Assembly (NCBI RefSeq): GCF_014647035.1
Contig: NZ_BMOK01000020.1
Coordinates: 1 to 40,435, forward strand
Direction of reading: 5' to 3'
DNA: 40,435 bases
Source of the DNA: Sporolactobacillus putidus
GTDB taxonomy: Bacteria; Bacillota; Bacilli; Bacillales; Sporolactobacillaceae
Below the pieces are notes generated by a model. That model searched no databases. It saw only the letters and a list, made by a program, of their open reading frames with translations, and was not told the origin of the DNA. Below, piece by piece: positions 23,536 through 32,502 of this stretch (its first letter is position 1; the number at the start of each line of letters is the position of its first letter). The position numbers and the translations under genes were made by a program.

Positions 23536-24615
23536 GTGAATCCGGAACAAATCAAACAATTCAACCATGATCTGCTGAAGTGGTTTCATGAGAACGGCCG
23601 CGATCTCCCCTGGCGTAGGATCAACAATCCATATTATACGTGGGTCTCTGAAGTCATGCTGCAGCAGACTCAGGTGGATACGGTCATACCCTATTTCAAC
23701 CGGTTTATCAGCCTTTTTCCGACGATAGAGGCTTTGGCGGGAGCAACGGATCAGGAAGTGCTGAAGTGCTGGGAGGGTCTTGGTTATTATTCGCGTGCGC
23801 GCCACCTTCAGCAAGGGGTGCGTGAGGTAGCGGAGAAATATGACGGAAAAGTGCCTGAAGATAAAAACGAACTGCTTTCGATTCAGGGAATCGGGCCTTA
23901 TACGGCCGGAGCATTGCTCAGTATTGCTTTCGGCGAGCCGGAGCCTGCGGTTGACGGCAATGTGATGCGAGTGATGTCCAGGGTTTTCCTGATTGATGAT
24001 GACATCGCAAAAGCGAAAACGAAGAAAAAGTTCGAAAAGATTGTCGGCGCCCTGATTGCCGAAGCGGACCCATCCGCATTCAATCAGAGTCTGATGGATC
24101 TCGGCGCCCTGATTTGCCGCCCAAAAAAACCGAAGTGCGATGAATGCCCTTTGAATGCACACTGTCTCGCCCGTGAAGAAGGGGCGCAGCTTGAGTATCC
24201 GGTAAAAAGCGGTAAAGCGAAGCCGAGATCAATTGATTACACTGTCTTGCTGATTAGAGATGCCGAGCGCCGATATTTCATTGAGCAGAGGCCGGAAACC
24301 GGCCTTCTCGCCGGAATGTGGCAGTTCCCGATGATTGCATGGGATCCCAATGAGAAAGAAAAAGTTCTTGAGGATGCTATTCAGAAAAAATATGGCTGGG
24401 AGGTCCGGTTTGTCCGAACATCCTTTTCCTATACCCATCGTTTTTCCCACCTGATCTGGAACCTTTCGCTTTATGAGGCGGCAATCGATGGAACGGTCGA
24501 TCCTGAAACAAGGACAACATGGGAGCATTTGGACAAACTGACACACCGCCCTTTTCCGGTACCGCACCAGAAAATCATTGAGTGGATCGAAAAAAATCGA
24601 CAGAATCATACATAA
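23536..24615 (+). CDS. mutY: MutY, adenine DNA glycosylase
   Basis: MutY removes adenine mispaired with 8-oxoguanine. The 359-residue enzyme has the helix-hairpin-helix-GPD domain with catalytic Glu39 (SEVMLQQTQVDTV) and Asp140 (VDGNVMRVMSR), hairpin LLSIQGIGPYTAGA, and the iron-sulfur loop with cysteines 194, 201, 204 and 210 (CRPKKPKCDECPLNAHC). A C-terminal NUDIX-like domain from about residue 235 recognises 8-oxoG. The GTG start follows GGAGTGAAA. The gene sits between yfhP and a gamma-type spore protein gene, as in B. subtilis. Confidence 0.96.
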   Translation: MNPEQIKQFNHDLLKWFHENGRDLPWRRINNPYYTWVSEVMLQQTQVDTVIPYFNRFISLFPTIEALAGATDQEVLKCWEGLGYYSRARHLQQGVREVAEKYDGKVPEDKNELLSIQGIGPYTAGALLSIAFGEPEPAVDGNVMRVMSRVFLIDDDIAKAKTKKKFEKIVGALIAEADPSAFNQSLMDLGALICRPKKPKCDECPLNAHCLAREEGAQLEYPVKSGKAKPRSIDYTVLLIRDAERRYFIEQRPETGLLAGMWQFPMIAWDPNEKEKVLEDAIQKKYGWEVRFVRTSFSYTHRFSHLIWNLSLYEAAIDGTVDPETRTTWEHLDKLTHRPFPVPHQKIIEWIEKNRQNHT

Positions 24616-24661
24616 AATGAAAGGAAGTTGGCTAAGTTATAAGTCGTGGAGGTGATACTCA

Positions 24662-24817
24662 ATGGCTAAGAAAACGAATGTGGGCACGGATGTAGAACAA
24701 GTCAAGAAACAAAATGCCCAGGTCGGCAGCGGACAGTTCGGCAGCGAATTCGGGAGCGAAACCAACGCTCAGGAAGTTCGCCAGCAAAACAAAAAGTCGC
24801 AAGCAAACAAACAGTAA
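24662..24817 (+). CDS. sspE: Gamma-type small acid-soluble spore protein
   Basis: This short gene encodes 51 residues starting MAKKTNVGTDVEQVKKQNAQ and rich in Gln, Asn, Lys and Ser, the make-up of gamma-type SASP, the amino-acid reserve of the spore core. One protease recognition site of the GPR type is visible as SEFGSET around residues 28-34. Classical SspE has two repeats and about 84 residues; this form carries only one, which is seen in several Bacillales. GGAGGTGATACTC precedes the ATG. It follows mutY, as sspE does in Bacillus. No SigG promoter was confidently identified. Confidence 0.93.
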   Translation: MAKKTNVGTDVEQVKKQNAQVGSGQFGSEFGSETNAQEVRQQNKKSQANKQ

Positions 24818-24834
24818 TCACCTACATTGACGGG

Positions 24835-24869
24835 AAGCTCCCTGCCTGGAAACGGGCGGGGAGCTTTTT
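24835..24869 (+). terminator. Terminator after sspE
   Basis: AAGCTCCC (24835-24842) pairs with GGGGAGCTT (24858-24866) and an inner GCC/GGGC extends the stem; a short T run follows. Confidence 0.85.
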
Positions 24870-24874
24870 AAATG

Positions 24875-24954
24875 AATATGGAACACTCCAGGGGAATAAA
24901 ATATTCCATATTATGTAAATCACGTTCTTGTTTTTGATCAGCCGAAAATTGCTA
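24875..24954. promoter_or_regulatory. Inverted repeat and conserved motif upstream of opp operon
   Basis: AATATGGAA (24875-24883) and TTCCATATT (24904-24912) form a perfect inverted repeat with a 20-base gap. GAAAATTGCTA at 24944-24954 recurs at 29030-29040 before the binding-protein gene of the same transporter. Both are candidate operator elements of unknown regulators. Confidence 0.4.
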
Positions 24955-25077
24955 AATTTCGATAAATTGGTTATAAAAAATGATGACAAAAGGATTGTCA
25001 GTTATTGGGTTCAAATTGACAAATTTAATATATTGACATCACTTAAAATTAATTGTAAGGTTTGTTCTGGCATACAA

Positions 25078-25086
25078 TGTTATAAT
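25078..25086 (+). promoter_or_regulatory. Extended -10 promoter for opp operon
   Basis: TGTTATAAT is a perfect extended -10 element; transcription would start near 25093, just before the AGGAGGTG site at 25099. There is no good -35 at standard spacing. Upstream TTGACA hexamers at 25016 and 25033 may serve another promoter. Confidence 0.5.
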
Positions 25087-25111
25087 ACATGACATATAGG
25101 AGGTGAAGAGT

Positions 25112-26083
25112 ATGAACCAATCAATCCTCGAAGTCAAAGGATTGAAAACCTCTTTTTTTACTGATGACGGCGAAGTGCCTGCTGTCGATGGAGTTGATTT
25201 TTCCGTCGGAGAAGGAGAAATCCTGGGCATTGTCGGCGAATCGGGCTGCGGGAAAAGTGTCACTTCGCTGTCGATCATGGGTCTTCTGCCCTCTCCTCCG
25301 GGGAAAATTGTCGGGGGAAGTATTTCTTTCAAGGGCGAAGACATCAGTCATGCGAAAGAGTCCAGAATGAGAAAACTGCGCGGAAATGATATCGCCATGA
25401 TTTTTCAGGAACCGATGACATCACTCAACCCGGTCTTTACGATAGGCGACCAGCTAATGGAAGCCATTCGCCTGCACAATCGTCTGCCGAAAAAAGAGCT
25501 GGCGGCGCGTGCCGCCGAATTGTTGAAAATGGTCGGTCTCCCTCGGGCAAAAGAGCTACTGAAAGAGTACCCTCATGAATTGTCCGGGGGAATGAGGCAG
25601 CGTGTTATGATTGCTATGGCTATGTCATGCAATCCGAAAGTCCTTATTGCGGACGAACCCACAACCGCATTGGATGTTACGATTCAGGCCCAGATTCTGG
25701 ATCTGATGCTCAAACTGAATCGTGAGACACATACGGCCATTATTCTGATCACGCACGATCTAGGCGTCGTCGCTCAGGTATGCAAACGCGTTGTCGTGAT
25801 GTATGCCGGAAAAGTGGTCGAAGAAGGGGACGTCAAGGATATTTTCAATCATCCGAAGCATCCTTATACCGAAGGGCTTATTCGGTCCATCCCTGATCTG
25901 CATTCGAAAAAGGATAAACTCTACACGATCAAGGGCAGCGTTCCGAGGCCCGGCTCAATCGAGAAGGGCTGCCTTTTCGCGCCGCGCTGCGAGTATGTCA
26001 TGGACAAGTGCAGAACAGATTCTCCTGAACTTGTCGGCGACAGTCATAAATCACGTTGCTTTCTTCATCAGGTGCAAGAGTAG
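25112..26083 (+). CDS. Oligopeptide ABC transporter ATP-binding protein (OppD/DppD-like)
   Basis: This 323-residue ATPase is one of the two that power peptide uptake through the OppBC-type pore. It has Walker A GESGCGKS, the Q-loop in IFQEPMTSLNP, the ABC signature LSGGMRQR, Walker B VLIADEPTTALD and the switch histidine in LITHDLGVV. The C-terminal oligopeptide/dipeptide domain contains cysteines in GCLFAPRCEYVMDKC, typical of the family. The ATG at 25112 follows AGGAGGTG by six bases; an upstream in-frame GTG overlaps that site. First gene of the operon and 15 bases from the next. Confidence 0.95.
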   Translation: MNQSILEVKGLKTSFFTDDGEVPAVDGVDFSVGEGEILGIVGESGCGKSVTSLSIMGLLPSPPGKIVGGSISFKGEDISHAKESRMRKLRGNDIAMIFQEPMTSLNPVFTIGDQLMEAIRLHNRLPKKELAARAAELLKMVGLPRAKELLKEYPHELSGGMRQRVMIAMAMSCNPKVLIADEPTTALDVTIQAQILDLMLKLNRETHTAIILITHDLGVVAQVCKRVVVMYAGKVVEEGDVKDIFNHPKHPYTEGLIRSIPDLHSKKDKLYTIKGSVPRPGSIEKGCLFAPRCEYVMDKCRTDSPELVGDSHKSRCFLHQVQE

Positions 26084-26098
26084 AAAGGAGTTCCATCC

Positions 26099-27067
26099 AT
26101 GAGTGAGCCGCTCTTGAAAGTGGAAAATCTAAAAAAATATTATCCTATTAAAAACGGAGTTCTCGGCAGAGTGTCTGAGACGGTACGAGCTGTGGATGGT
26201 GTCAGTTTTTCTGTAAACGAAGGGGAGACGCTCGGTATCGTTGGTGAATCAGGATGCGGAAAATCGACAACGGGGCGAATGATCATGCGCCTGATTGAAC
26301 CGACTGAAGGCAAGGTCAGTTTTGAAGGCAAGAATATCCTGAGTCTGTCAAAGAGCGATCTTCGGCGAGTTAGGAAAGATATTCAGATGATCTTCCAGGA
26401 TCCCTTCGCCTCGCTGAACCCGCGCCAAACCGTCGGGAAGATTATCGAGGAACCGATGATTGTTCATGGGATGGGCAATCACAAGGAACGGAAACAGCGC
26501 GTCGAAGAGCTGCTTGAGCTGGTCGGGCTCAGCGCGTACCACGCCAAACGCTACCCGCACCAGTTCAGCGGAGGCCAGAGGCAGAGAATCGGCATTGCCA
26601 GGGCTCTCGCGGTCCGTCCCAAACTGATTATCGCTGACGAACCGGTATCTGCCCTTGATGTTTCCGTCCAGTCGCAAGTGCTGAATCTGCTTCAGGACCT
26701 CCAGAAGAAGTTTCATCTGACCTATATTTTCATTGCCCATGATCTCAGTGTTGTCCGCCATATCAGCAACCGGGTCGGCGTAATGTATCTCGGCAAAATG
26801 GTCGAAATATCGGACAGCGAAATTCTATACGATCATCCGAAGCATCCCTACACAAAAGCGCTGCTGTCAGCCGTACCGATCCCCGATCCAAACAGCAGGT
26901 CGGAACGGATCATTTTGTCCGGTGACGTGCCGAGTCCCGCTCATCCGCCGGCAGGGTGCACTTTCCACGACCGCTGCCCTGTTGCGATGGATCTGTGTGC
27001 CCGGGAAAAACCAGTCATGAAAAAGCTGGAGGATGGAAGACTTGTTTCCTGCCACCTGTACGACTGA
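26099..27067 (+). CDS. Oligopeptide ABC transporter ATP-binding protein (OppF/DppF-like)
   Basis: The second ATPase of the transporter, 322 residues: Walker [11 protein letters not shown]-loop [14 protein letters not shown], signature FSGGQRQR, Walker [13 protein letters not shown] and switch [13 protein letters not shown]. The N-terminal [20 protein letters not shown] insertion marks the OppF branch. The C-terminal [15 protein letters not shown] cysteines resemble those of its partner. AAAGGAG precedes the ATG. It presumably forms a heterodimer with the upstream ATPase. Confidence 0.95.
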   Translation: MSEPLLKVENLKKYYPIKNGVLGRVSETVRAVDGVSFSVNEGETLGIVGESGCGKSTTGRMIMRLIEPTEGKVSFEGKNILSLSKSDLRRVRKDIQMIFQDPFASLNPRQTVGKIIEEPMIVHGMGNHKERKQRVEELLELVGLSAYHAKRYPHQFSGGQRQRIGIARALAVRPKLIIADEPVSALDVSVQSQVLNLLQDLQKKFHLTYIFIAHDLSVVRHISNRVGVMYLGKMVEISDSEILYDHPKHPYTKALLSAVPIPDPNSRSERIILSGDVPSPAHPPAGCTFHDRCPVAMDLCAREKPVMKKLEDGRLVSCHLYD

Positions 27068-27100
27068 TTGGAAATCTTGTTCTGAAAGAGGTGAACTTTA

Positions 27101-28105
27101 GTGCTTTCATACTCTATAAAACGCGTGCTGATGCTGATTCCGGTACTTCTCGGGATGACCTTGATCGTTTTTGCGATTATCCACGCCATACCCGGCAACC
27201 CGGCGTTAACGATATTGGGCACAAAAGCAACGCCTGAAGCCATACAAAATCTAAACAGATCGCTCGGGCTGGATCAACCTTGGTATATTCAATATTTTAC
27301 ATATTTGAAGCATATTCTGAGCGGGGATCTTGGAACGTCGATTCAGACCAATACACCGATTGCCAACCAGATTTGGCCGCATTTGGCCGCGACCATTGAA
27401 CTTTCTTTTGTAGCTATGATTATCGCAGTAGTGGTAGGAATTAATGCGGGAATAATCAGTGCATGGAAGAAAAATTCGGTTTTAGACTATACGGCGATGA
27501 TCGTGGCGCTTATCGGTGTTTCCATGCCTATTTTTTGGCTGGGACTTCTGGAACAGTGGGCGTTTTCTGTAAAATTGAACTGGCTGCCGTCGATCGGACG
27601 TATGGACATCATCAGCAATGTACAGCCGATCACAAATCTTTATTTAATCGACACCTTGCTCGAGGGACAACTCGATCAGTTCTGGATGGTACTCAGGCAT
27701 CTGATTCTTCCCTCCATCGCCCTGGCAACGATACCGACGGCGATTATTGCCCGTATGACACGGTCAAGCATGCTTGAAGTGCTGAAATCAGATTACATCC
27801 GGACGGCAAAAGCGAAGGGGCAGCGCATGTTTTGGATCGTGTACAAATATGCGCTGAAAAATGCTTTTATCCCCATTTTGACTGTAATCGGTCTGCAGAC
27901 CGGTCTGCTGCTTGGCGGGGCTATTTTGACAGAAACCATATTCGGATGGCCTGGAATCGGTCTCTATATTTACAATGCTATTCAATACAGGGACTATCCG
28001 GTGATCCAGTCCGGCATTCTCGTCATTGCCTTCATTTTTGTCATGGTGAATTTTATCGTCGACCTATTATACGGCCTGATCGATCCCCGTATTAAATATC
28101 GCTAA
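27101..28105 (+). CDS. Oligopeptide ABC transporter permease (OppB/DppB-like)
   Basis: This 334-residue permease begins with a GTG after AAAGAGGTGA. It has six membrane helices, the N-terminal MLIPVLLGMTLIVFAIIHAIPGNPA, and the EAA-loop sequence RTAKAKGQRMFWIVYKYALKNAFIPIL that contacts the ATPases. The LTETIFGWPGIGLYIYNAI and DPRIKYR endings are family hallmarks. It pairs with the next gene to form the membrane channel. Confidence 0.95.
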   Translation: MLSYSIKRVLMLIPVLLGMTLIVFAIIHAIPGNPALTILGTKATPEAIQNLNRSLGLDQPWYIQYFTYLKHILSGDLGTSIQTNTPIANQIWPHLAATIELSFVAMIIAVVVGINAGIISAWKKNSVLDYTAMIVALIGVSMPIFWLGLLEQWAFSVKLNWLPSIGRMDIISNVQPITNLYLIDTLLEGQLDQFWMVLRHLILPSIALATIPTAIIARMTRSSMLEVLKSDYIRTAKAKGQRMFWIVYKYALKNAFIPILTVIGLQTGLLLGGAILTETIFGWPGIGLYIYNAIQYRDYPVIQSGILVIAFIFVMVNFIVDLLYGLIDPRIKYR

Positions 28106-28122
28106 AGAAGGAAGGGTGAAAG

Positions 28123-29022
28123 ATGTCTCAAACTGCGCAGAGTCAGAATCTTCCGGCCGCTGTAAAAGAAAGAAGTCCGTTTATTTCGGCTTTGGTCGAC
28201 TTTTGGAAAGCTTTTCGCAAAAACAAACCGGCGATAATCGGGGCGGTCATTGTTTTTTTCTTTATTTTGCTTGCTGTATTTGCCAATATCATCGCTCCGC
28301 AGGGAATTAATAATCAAAACATCAATATTCGCCTTGAACCCCCGTCTGCCCAGCATTGGCTGGGGACGGACAGCTTCGGCAGAGATATTTTCAGCCGAAT
28401 TGTTTTCGGGGCCAGACTGTCGCTAAGGGTCGGATTCTTTGCTGTCATCGGATCGATCATTTTCGGAACGTTTCTGGGCGTTATCGCCGGATACTTTGGA
28501 AAAGTTATTGACACCGTGATTTCACGCTTTTTTGATATATTGCTTGCTTTTCCAAGCATTCTGCTTTCGATAGCGATCGTTTCCATTCTGGGACCGTCCC
28601 TGAATAATGCGCTAGTTGCTATCGCTATCGTCAATATCCCTGTTTTCGGCCGGTTAGTCCGGTCGCGTGTCCTGACGGTGAAAGAGGAAGAGTACATTAT
28701 GGCCGCCCGCTCAATCGGGATGGGAAACACGCGGATTATTTTTAATCATATTCTTCCGAATAGTTTCGCTCCGATTATTGTTCAGGGGACACTGAATATT
28801 GCGACGGCGATTCTCGATGCGGCCGGGCTTGGTTTCCTCGGCATGGGAGCCCAGCCTCCTCAGCCGGAATGGGGAACCATGCTTTCCGATTCCAGACAGT
28901 ACATCACGGATGCGCCGTGGACAGTCCTGTTCCCCGGCCTTGCCATCATTCTCGTTGTCATTGGCTTCAATCTGATGGGGGACGGTCTTCGCGATGCACT
29001 CGATCCCCGTATGAAAAATTAA
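28123..29022 (+). CDS. Oligopeptide ABC transporter permease (OppC/DppC-like)
   Basis: This 299-residue permease has an N-terminal cytosolic extension, a first helix AIIGAVIVFFFILLAVFANIIAP, the periplasmic-type HWLGTDSFGRDIFSRIVFGARLSL motif and the EAA loop YIMAARSIGMGNTRIIFNHILPNSFAPIIV. It ends GDGLRDALDPRMKN, as expected. GGAAGGGTGA lies before the ATG, 17 bases after the stop of the preceding permease gene. Confidence 0.95.
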   Translation: MSQTAQSQNLPAAVKERSPFISALVDFWKAFRKNKPAIIGAVIVFFFILLAVFANIIAPQGINNQNINIRLEPPSAQHWLGTDSFGRDIFSRIVFGARLSLRVGFFAVIGSIIFGTFLGVIAGYFGKVIDTVISRFFDILLAFPSILLSIAIVSILGPSLNNALVAIAIVNIPVFGRLVRSRVLTVKEEEYIMAARSIGMGNTRIIFNHILPNSFAPIIVQGTLNIATAILDAAGLGFLGMGAQPPQPEWGTMLSDSRQYITDAPWTVLFPGLAIILVVIGFNLMGDGLRDALDPRMKN

Positions 29023-29029
29023 AATGTTT

Positions 29030-29096
29030 GAAAATTGCTAGTTTATCGGAATTTATGTTGCAATCAATTGTTCATTTTTAGCAATTGGGGTACAAT
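29030..29096 (+). promoter_or_regulatory. Internal promoter with inverted repeat before binding-protein gene
   Basis: TTGTTC (29069-29074), a 16-base spacer and TACAAT (29091-29096) form a promoter candidate. AATTGCTA at 29033-29040 and its complement TAGCAATT at 29079-29086 form an inverted repeat whose right arm lies in the spacer. The left arm's 11-mer GAAAATTGCTA is shared with 24944-24954 upstream of the operon. Extra transcription of the binding protein relative to the other components would be expected for such systems. Confidence 0.5.
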
Positions 29097-29138
29097 AATT
29101 AAGAATTTCATAGAACGAACAGAAACAGGGGGATAGTC

Positions 29139-30746
29139 ATGAGGAAAAAGTATTTAGTGCTGACACTTACTTTAATTGTTGCGCTGGCAATGGCGCTGAC
29201 CGGGTGCGCATCCGGCGGTTCTTCAGGGAGCTCGTCAAGCGCGGCGGGAAAAACATTGATATTCGGACGCGGCGCCGACACCACTTCGCTGGATCCGGCG
29301 GCGGTTACGGATGGTGAATCGTTCCGCGTCACTCAGAATGTTTTTGATACGCTGGTTTCTTATGATTACAGCAAGCAAAGCACGAACGTCATTCCCAGTC
29401 TCGCAACAAGCTGGACGATTACGAATGGCGGGAAAACCTATACATTCAAGCTTAGAAAAGGGGTTAAATTCCAGGACGGCACCGATTTCAATGCGCAGGC
29501 GGTTGTCTTTAACTTTGATCGCTGGATGAACGGCAAGGCATCAGGCCAATTCGCCTATTTCCCATCGATGTTCGGCGGTTATAAAGGGGATCCGGGTCTC
29601 GTCATCCAAAACGTGACGGCTTCTGATGCAAATACAGTTGTCTTTGATCTTACGAGGCCTTCCGCACCGTTCCTGAAAAACCTGGCTATGTCGCCTTTCG
29701 CAATTTCCAGTCCTGCCGCAATTAAGAAATACGGCAAAAATTATGGTACGACTGCTGCGGTAGGTACAGGCGCTTATGTATTTAAGTCATGGAAAAGAAA
29801 CGATACAATCACGCTTACAAAGAATAAAAGCTACTGGAAAAGCGGATTTCCAAAACTGGACACGCTTGTCTTTAAGGTTATTCCGGATAACAGCGCCCGT
29901 CTGAATGCTTTGAAAAACGGTGAAATTGATATGATGGACGGTGTCAATCCAAGCGACGTTTCCGGGCTTAAAGGCAACAACCAGCTGCAAGTATACTATC
30001 GTCCGCCGATGAACGTGGCTTACCTTGGCTTTAATGTAACCATGAAACCTTTTGATAATCCGAAAGTTCGCCAGGCCCTGAATATGGCTGTCGACAAACA
30101 GGGTATCATCAAAGCGTTCTACAACGGCCAGGCGCAGGCGGCCACGAATCCTATGCCTCCGAGCCTTCTCGGATATGACAACAGCATCACGCCTTATCCA
30201 TATGATTTGACGGCAGCCAAGAAGCTGCTCGCTGATGCCGGCTATCCGAACGGGTTCTCGACGACACTTTATACGATGGCGAATCCTCGTGATTACATGC
30301 CTGAACCGCAGAATGTTGCCCAGTCCATACAGTCAACCTTCGGAAAAATCGGTGTTAAAGTAAACATCGTAACCGTTGAATGGTCGTCCTATATTGATAA
30401 GCTGATGAAGGGCGGCATCCCGATGTACATTATGGGCTGGACAGGCGACAACGGAGATCCGGACAACTTCCTGTACACGCTGCTTGACAAAGACAGCATT
30501 GGTTCCAACAATTTCTCGTTCTATTCCAATGATCAGCTGCACAATATTCTGATCTCCGCACAATCGCAGACAAACGACGCACAGCGCGTAGCGCTCTATA
30601 ATCAGGCTCAAGTCATTCTTCACAACGACGCCCCTTGGGTTCCGCTCGTCTATGCGAAACCTGTTCTCGTTGGGAAAAGTACTATTACCGGGTATAAGCC
30701 TAGTCCTACCGGCACCGAGCCATTTGAAAATATTTCAATAAAATAA
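29139..30746 (+). CDS. Peptide-binding lipoprotein of the ABC transporter (SBP family 5)
   Basis: This 535-residue extracellular binding protein captures peptides or related ligands and hands them to the pore. A lipoprotein signal peptide ends with lipobox LTGC (Cys23), followed by a Gly/Ser linker. The family 5 pattern is clear: GADTTSLDPAAVTDGESF, VFDTLVSYDY, TYTFKLRKGVKFQDGTDFNAQAVVFNFDRW, AYLGFNVTMKPFDNPKVRQALNMAVDK and GWTGDNGDPDNFLYTLL. The ending GDNGDPDNF is more common in dipeptide/glutathione-type members than in long-oligopeptide OppA, so dipeptide uptake is plausible. AGGGGGATAGTC precedes the ATG. A terminator follows. Confidence 0.94.
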   Translation: MRKKYLVLTLTLIVALAMALTGCASGGSSGSSSSAAGKTLIFGRGADTTSLDPAAVTDGESFRVTQNVFDTLVSYDYSKQSTNVIPSLATSWTITNGGKTYTFKLRKGVKFQDGTDFNAQAVVFNFDRWMNGKASGQFAYFPSMFGGYKGDPGLVIQNVTASDANTVVFDLTRPSAPFLKNLAMSPFAISSPAAIKKYGKNYGTTAAVGTGAYVFKSWKRNDTITLTKNKSYWKSGFPKLDTLVFKVIPDNSARLNALKNGEIDMMDGVNPSDVSGLKGNNQLQVYYRPPMNVAYLGFNVTMKPFDNPKVRQALNMAVDKQGIIKAFYNGQAQAATNPMPPSLLGYDNSITPYPYDLTAAKKLLADAGYPNGFSTTLYTMANPRDYMPEPQNVAQSIQSTFGKIGVKVNIVTVEWSSYIDKLMKGGIPMYIMGWTGDNGDPDNFLYTLLDKDSIGSNNFSFYSNDQLHNILISAQSQTNDAQRVALYNQAQVILHNDAPWVPLVYAKPVLVGKSTITGYKPSPTGTEPFENISIK

Positions 30747-30774
30747 GCAGGACAAGGCCGCGTGCCAATTAAAA

Positions 30775-30809
30775 AAGAAGCTCTCCGAATAACGGGAGCT
30801 TCTTTTTTT
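30775..30809. terminator. Bidirectional terminator between opp and lia operons
   Basis: AAGAAGCTC (30775-30783) pairs with GAGCTTCTT (30796-30804), with inner CCG/CGG. T residues follow on both strands, so it serves the convergent opp and lia operons. Confidence 0.93.
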
Positions 30810-30836
30810 GATGTGAAAAAGCGGAATCAAATTTTT

Positions 30837-31469
30837 TCACTTCGTCAGATTGTGCTGAAATGCATAAATAACAGCCTGGGTACGATCCTGAACTTCAAGC
30901 TTGCTTAAGATATTGCTGACATGCACCTTCACTGTTTTCAAGGCAATGAACAGCTTATCTGCGATTTCCTGATTGCTCTTTCCTTCAGCCATAAGTAGCA
31001 GGACTTCCACTTCACGTTTTGTCAGCGTTTCATGCGGCAGTCTCGACTGCTTTTGCTGCATCCGCTCCATCACTTTTTCCGTAACCTCGGGCTCAAGAAT
31101 GGATTGTCCATTGTACGTTTTCCGGATCGCCTCGGCAATGTCACTTGCCTTAGACGTTTTCAGAAGGTAGCTCGTTGCCCCGGCCTCAATCGCCGGATAG
31201 ACTTTGTCGTCGTCGAGAAAACTGGTCACAATAATAATCTTCGCCTGAGGCCATTTTTCAATAATCTTTCGGGTTGCCTCAATTCCATCCATCTGATCCA
31301 TGACCAGATCCATCAGGATGATGTCCGGCCGAAGCTTCAGCACAAGATCCACAGCATCCTTGCCATTGCCCGCCTCGCCGACAACACAGATATCGGGCTG
31401 TGCGGAAAGGTAGGCGGAAACACCAATACGCACCATTTCGTGGTCATCAACAAAGACAACGTTAATCAT
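30837..31469 (-). CDS. liaR: LiaR-like response regulator (NarL/LuxR family)
   Basis: This 210-residue regulator has a receiver domain with phospho-acceptor Asp54 ([13 protein letters not shown]), acidic Asp8/Asp9 and a conserved Lys near 104 (LLKTSK), and a LuxR-type helix-turn-helix ([43 protein letters not shown], about 147-190). LiaR activates liaIH under cell-wall antibiotic stress. I use the ATG at 31469, which gives the LiaR-like start [17 protein letters not shown]; an ATG three codons upstream is possible. It overlaps liaS by eight bases, implying translational coupling. Confidence 0.93.
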   Translation of the reverse strand: MINVVFVDDHEMVRIGVSAYLSAQPDICVVGEAGNGKDAVDLVLKLRPDIILMDLVMDQMDGIEATRKIIEKWPQAKIIIVTSFLDDDKVYPAIEAGATSYLLKTSKASDIAEAIRKTYNGQSILEPEVTEKVMERMQQKQSRLPHETLTKREVEVLLLMAEGKSNQEIADKLFIALKTVKVHVSNILSKLEVQDRTQAVIYAFQHNLTK

Positions 31470-32502
31470 TGCTTTCATCCCTTTCCAGGATCGGAACTTT
31501 GATCTCAAGACTTGTCCCTTTGTTCGGGAGGCTGACCAGTTTCATCTGGCCGCCGATTTGCGCCGCCCTTTCTCTCATATTCTGGAGACCGTAAGAACCC
31601 GGTTTTGCTGTATCCGGATCAAAACCGACGCCGTCATCAGTGACGCGCATAATCACCAATTTTTCACGTTTGATTAGCAGGACATCCAGAGTGAGCGCCT
31701 TTGCGTGACGCAGTGTATTGGAGACGGATTCCTGCAAAATTCTGAAGAGCTGATCTTCAATTCCCTTATCCAGGTTGATGGGTTCCACGGTCCAGCTGAT
31801 TTTCATCGGCACTTTCTGCCTTAATTCGCCGAGCAGTTCCTGCATGCCGTCCTTCAGCGACTTTCCGTGCAGCTGAACAGGACGGAGATGGAGGAATAAA
31901 GCACGCATTTCTAGCTGCGACTGATGAATCGTCTGTTCGACAAGTCTGAGCCGATGCGTTTCGATGTCATCTGTCTGCGTCCGAGTCTCATTAATGGTCG
32001 ACAGCAGCATCGACGCAGCAAAAAGTTGCTGGCTGACGGAATCATGAAGTTCGCGTGCCAGTCTGTTGCGCTCTTCCGAAACGATTTTTTGAATCGCTTT
32101 TTCCTCGATGTCCGCCTTCTCGTTCGCCATTTTCTGCGTGAGCTGCGTTTGCAGCGTGATCTGCTGGCTGAGCCTGTCGACACGTTTCAGAATAGACTCG
32201 GTTTCTTCTACGGAAGAATGTGCGGGAACCGGTTCGTTTCCCTGCTCGAGAAGCTCGAGTGTGTCGTCAATGGTCAGAAGGACTTTTCTCCAATAGGCAC
32301 CCGAGATGAAGCCGGCAATGCTGCCTCCAAAGAGCGCAATGATCGGAATAATGAAAATAAACGGCAGATGCCAGATTTGCCGCTCCCAAAGAAGGGCCCA
32401 GTCACCAATCGGAAAGGTGAGAAAGAAAAACACGGCAAAGATCACAAGGAGAAACAGGGAAAAAATGGCGCCGGTAATCATCTGCCTCTTGATCGCTGTC
32501 AT
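31462..32502 (-). CDS. liaS: LiaS-like sensor histidine kinase
   Basis: This 346-residue kinase has two membrane helices (about 10-30 and 46-68) with a short external loop, typical of intramembrane-sensing kinases. A HAMP-like coiled region follows, then the HisKA_3 phosphoacceptor His153 ([18 protein letters not shown]), and an HATPase domain with N-box [24 protein letters not shown] and [16 protein letters not shown]. It phosphorylates LiaR and is held off by LiaF. The gene overlaps liaF by four bases at the start and liaR at the end. Confidence 0.94.
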   Translation of the reverse strand: MTAIKRQMITGAIFSLFLLVIFAVFFFLTFPIGDWALLWERQIWHLPFIFIIPIIALFGGSIAGFISGAYWRKVLLTIDDTLELLEQGNEPVPAHSSVEETESILKRVDRLSQQITLQTQLTQKMANEKADIEEKAIQKIVSEERNRLARELHDSVSQQLFAASMLLSTINETRTQTDDIETHRLRLVEQTIHQSQLEMRALFLHLRPVQLHGKSLKDGMQELLGELRQKVPMKISWTVEPINLDKGIEDQLFRILQESVSNTLRHAKALTLDVLLIKREKLVIMRVTDDGVGFDPDTAKPGSYGLQNMRERAAQIGGQMKLVSLPNKGTSLEIKVPILERDESND

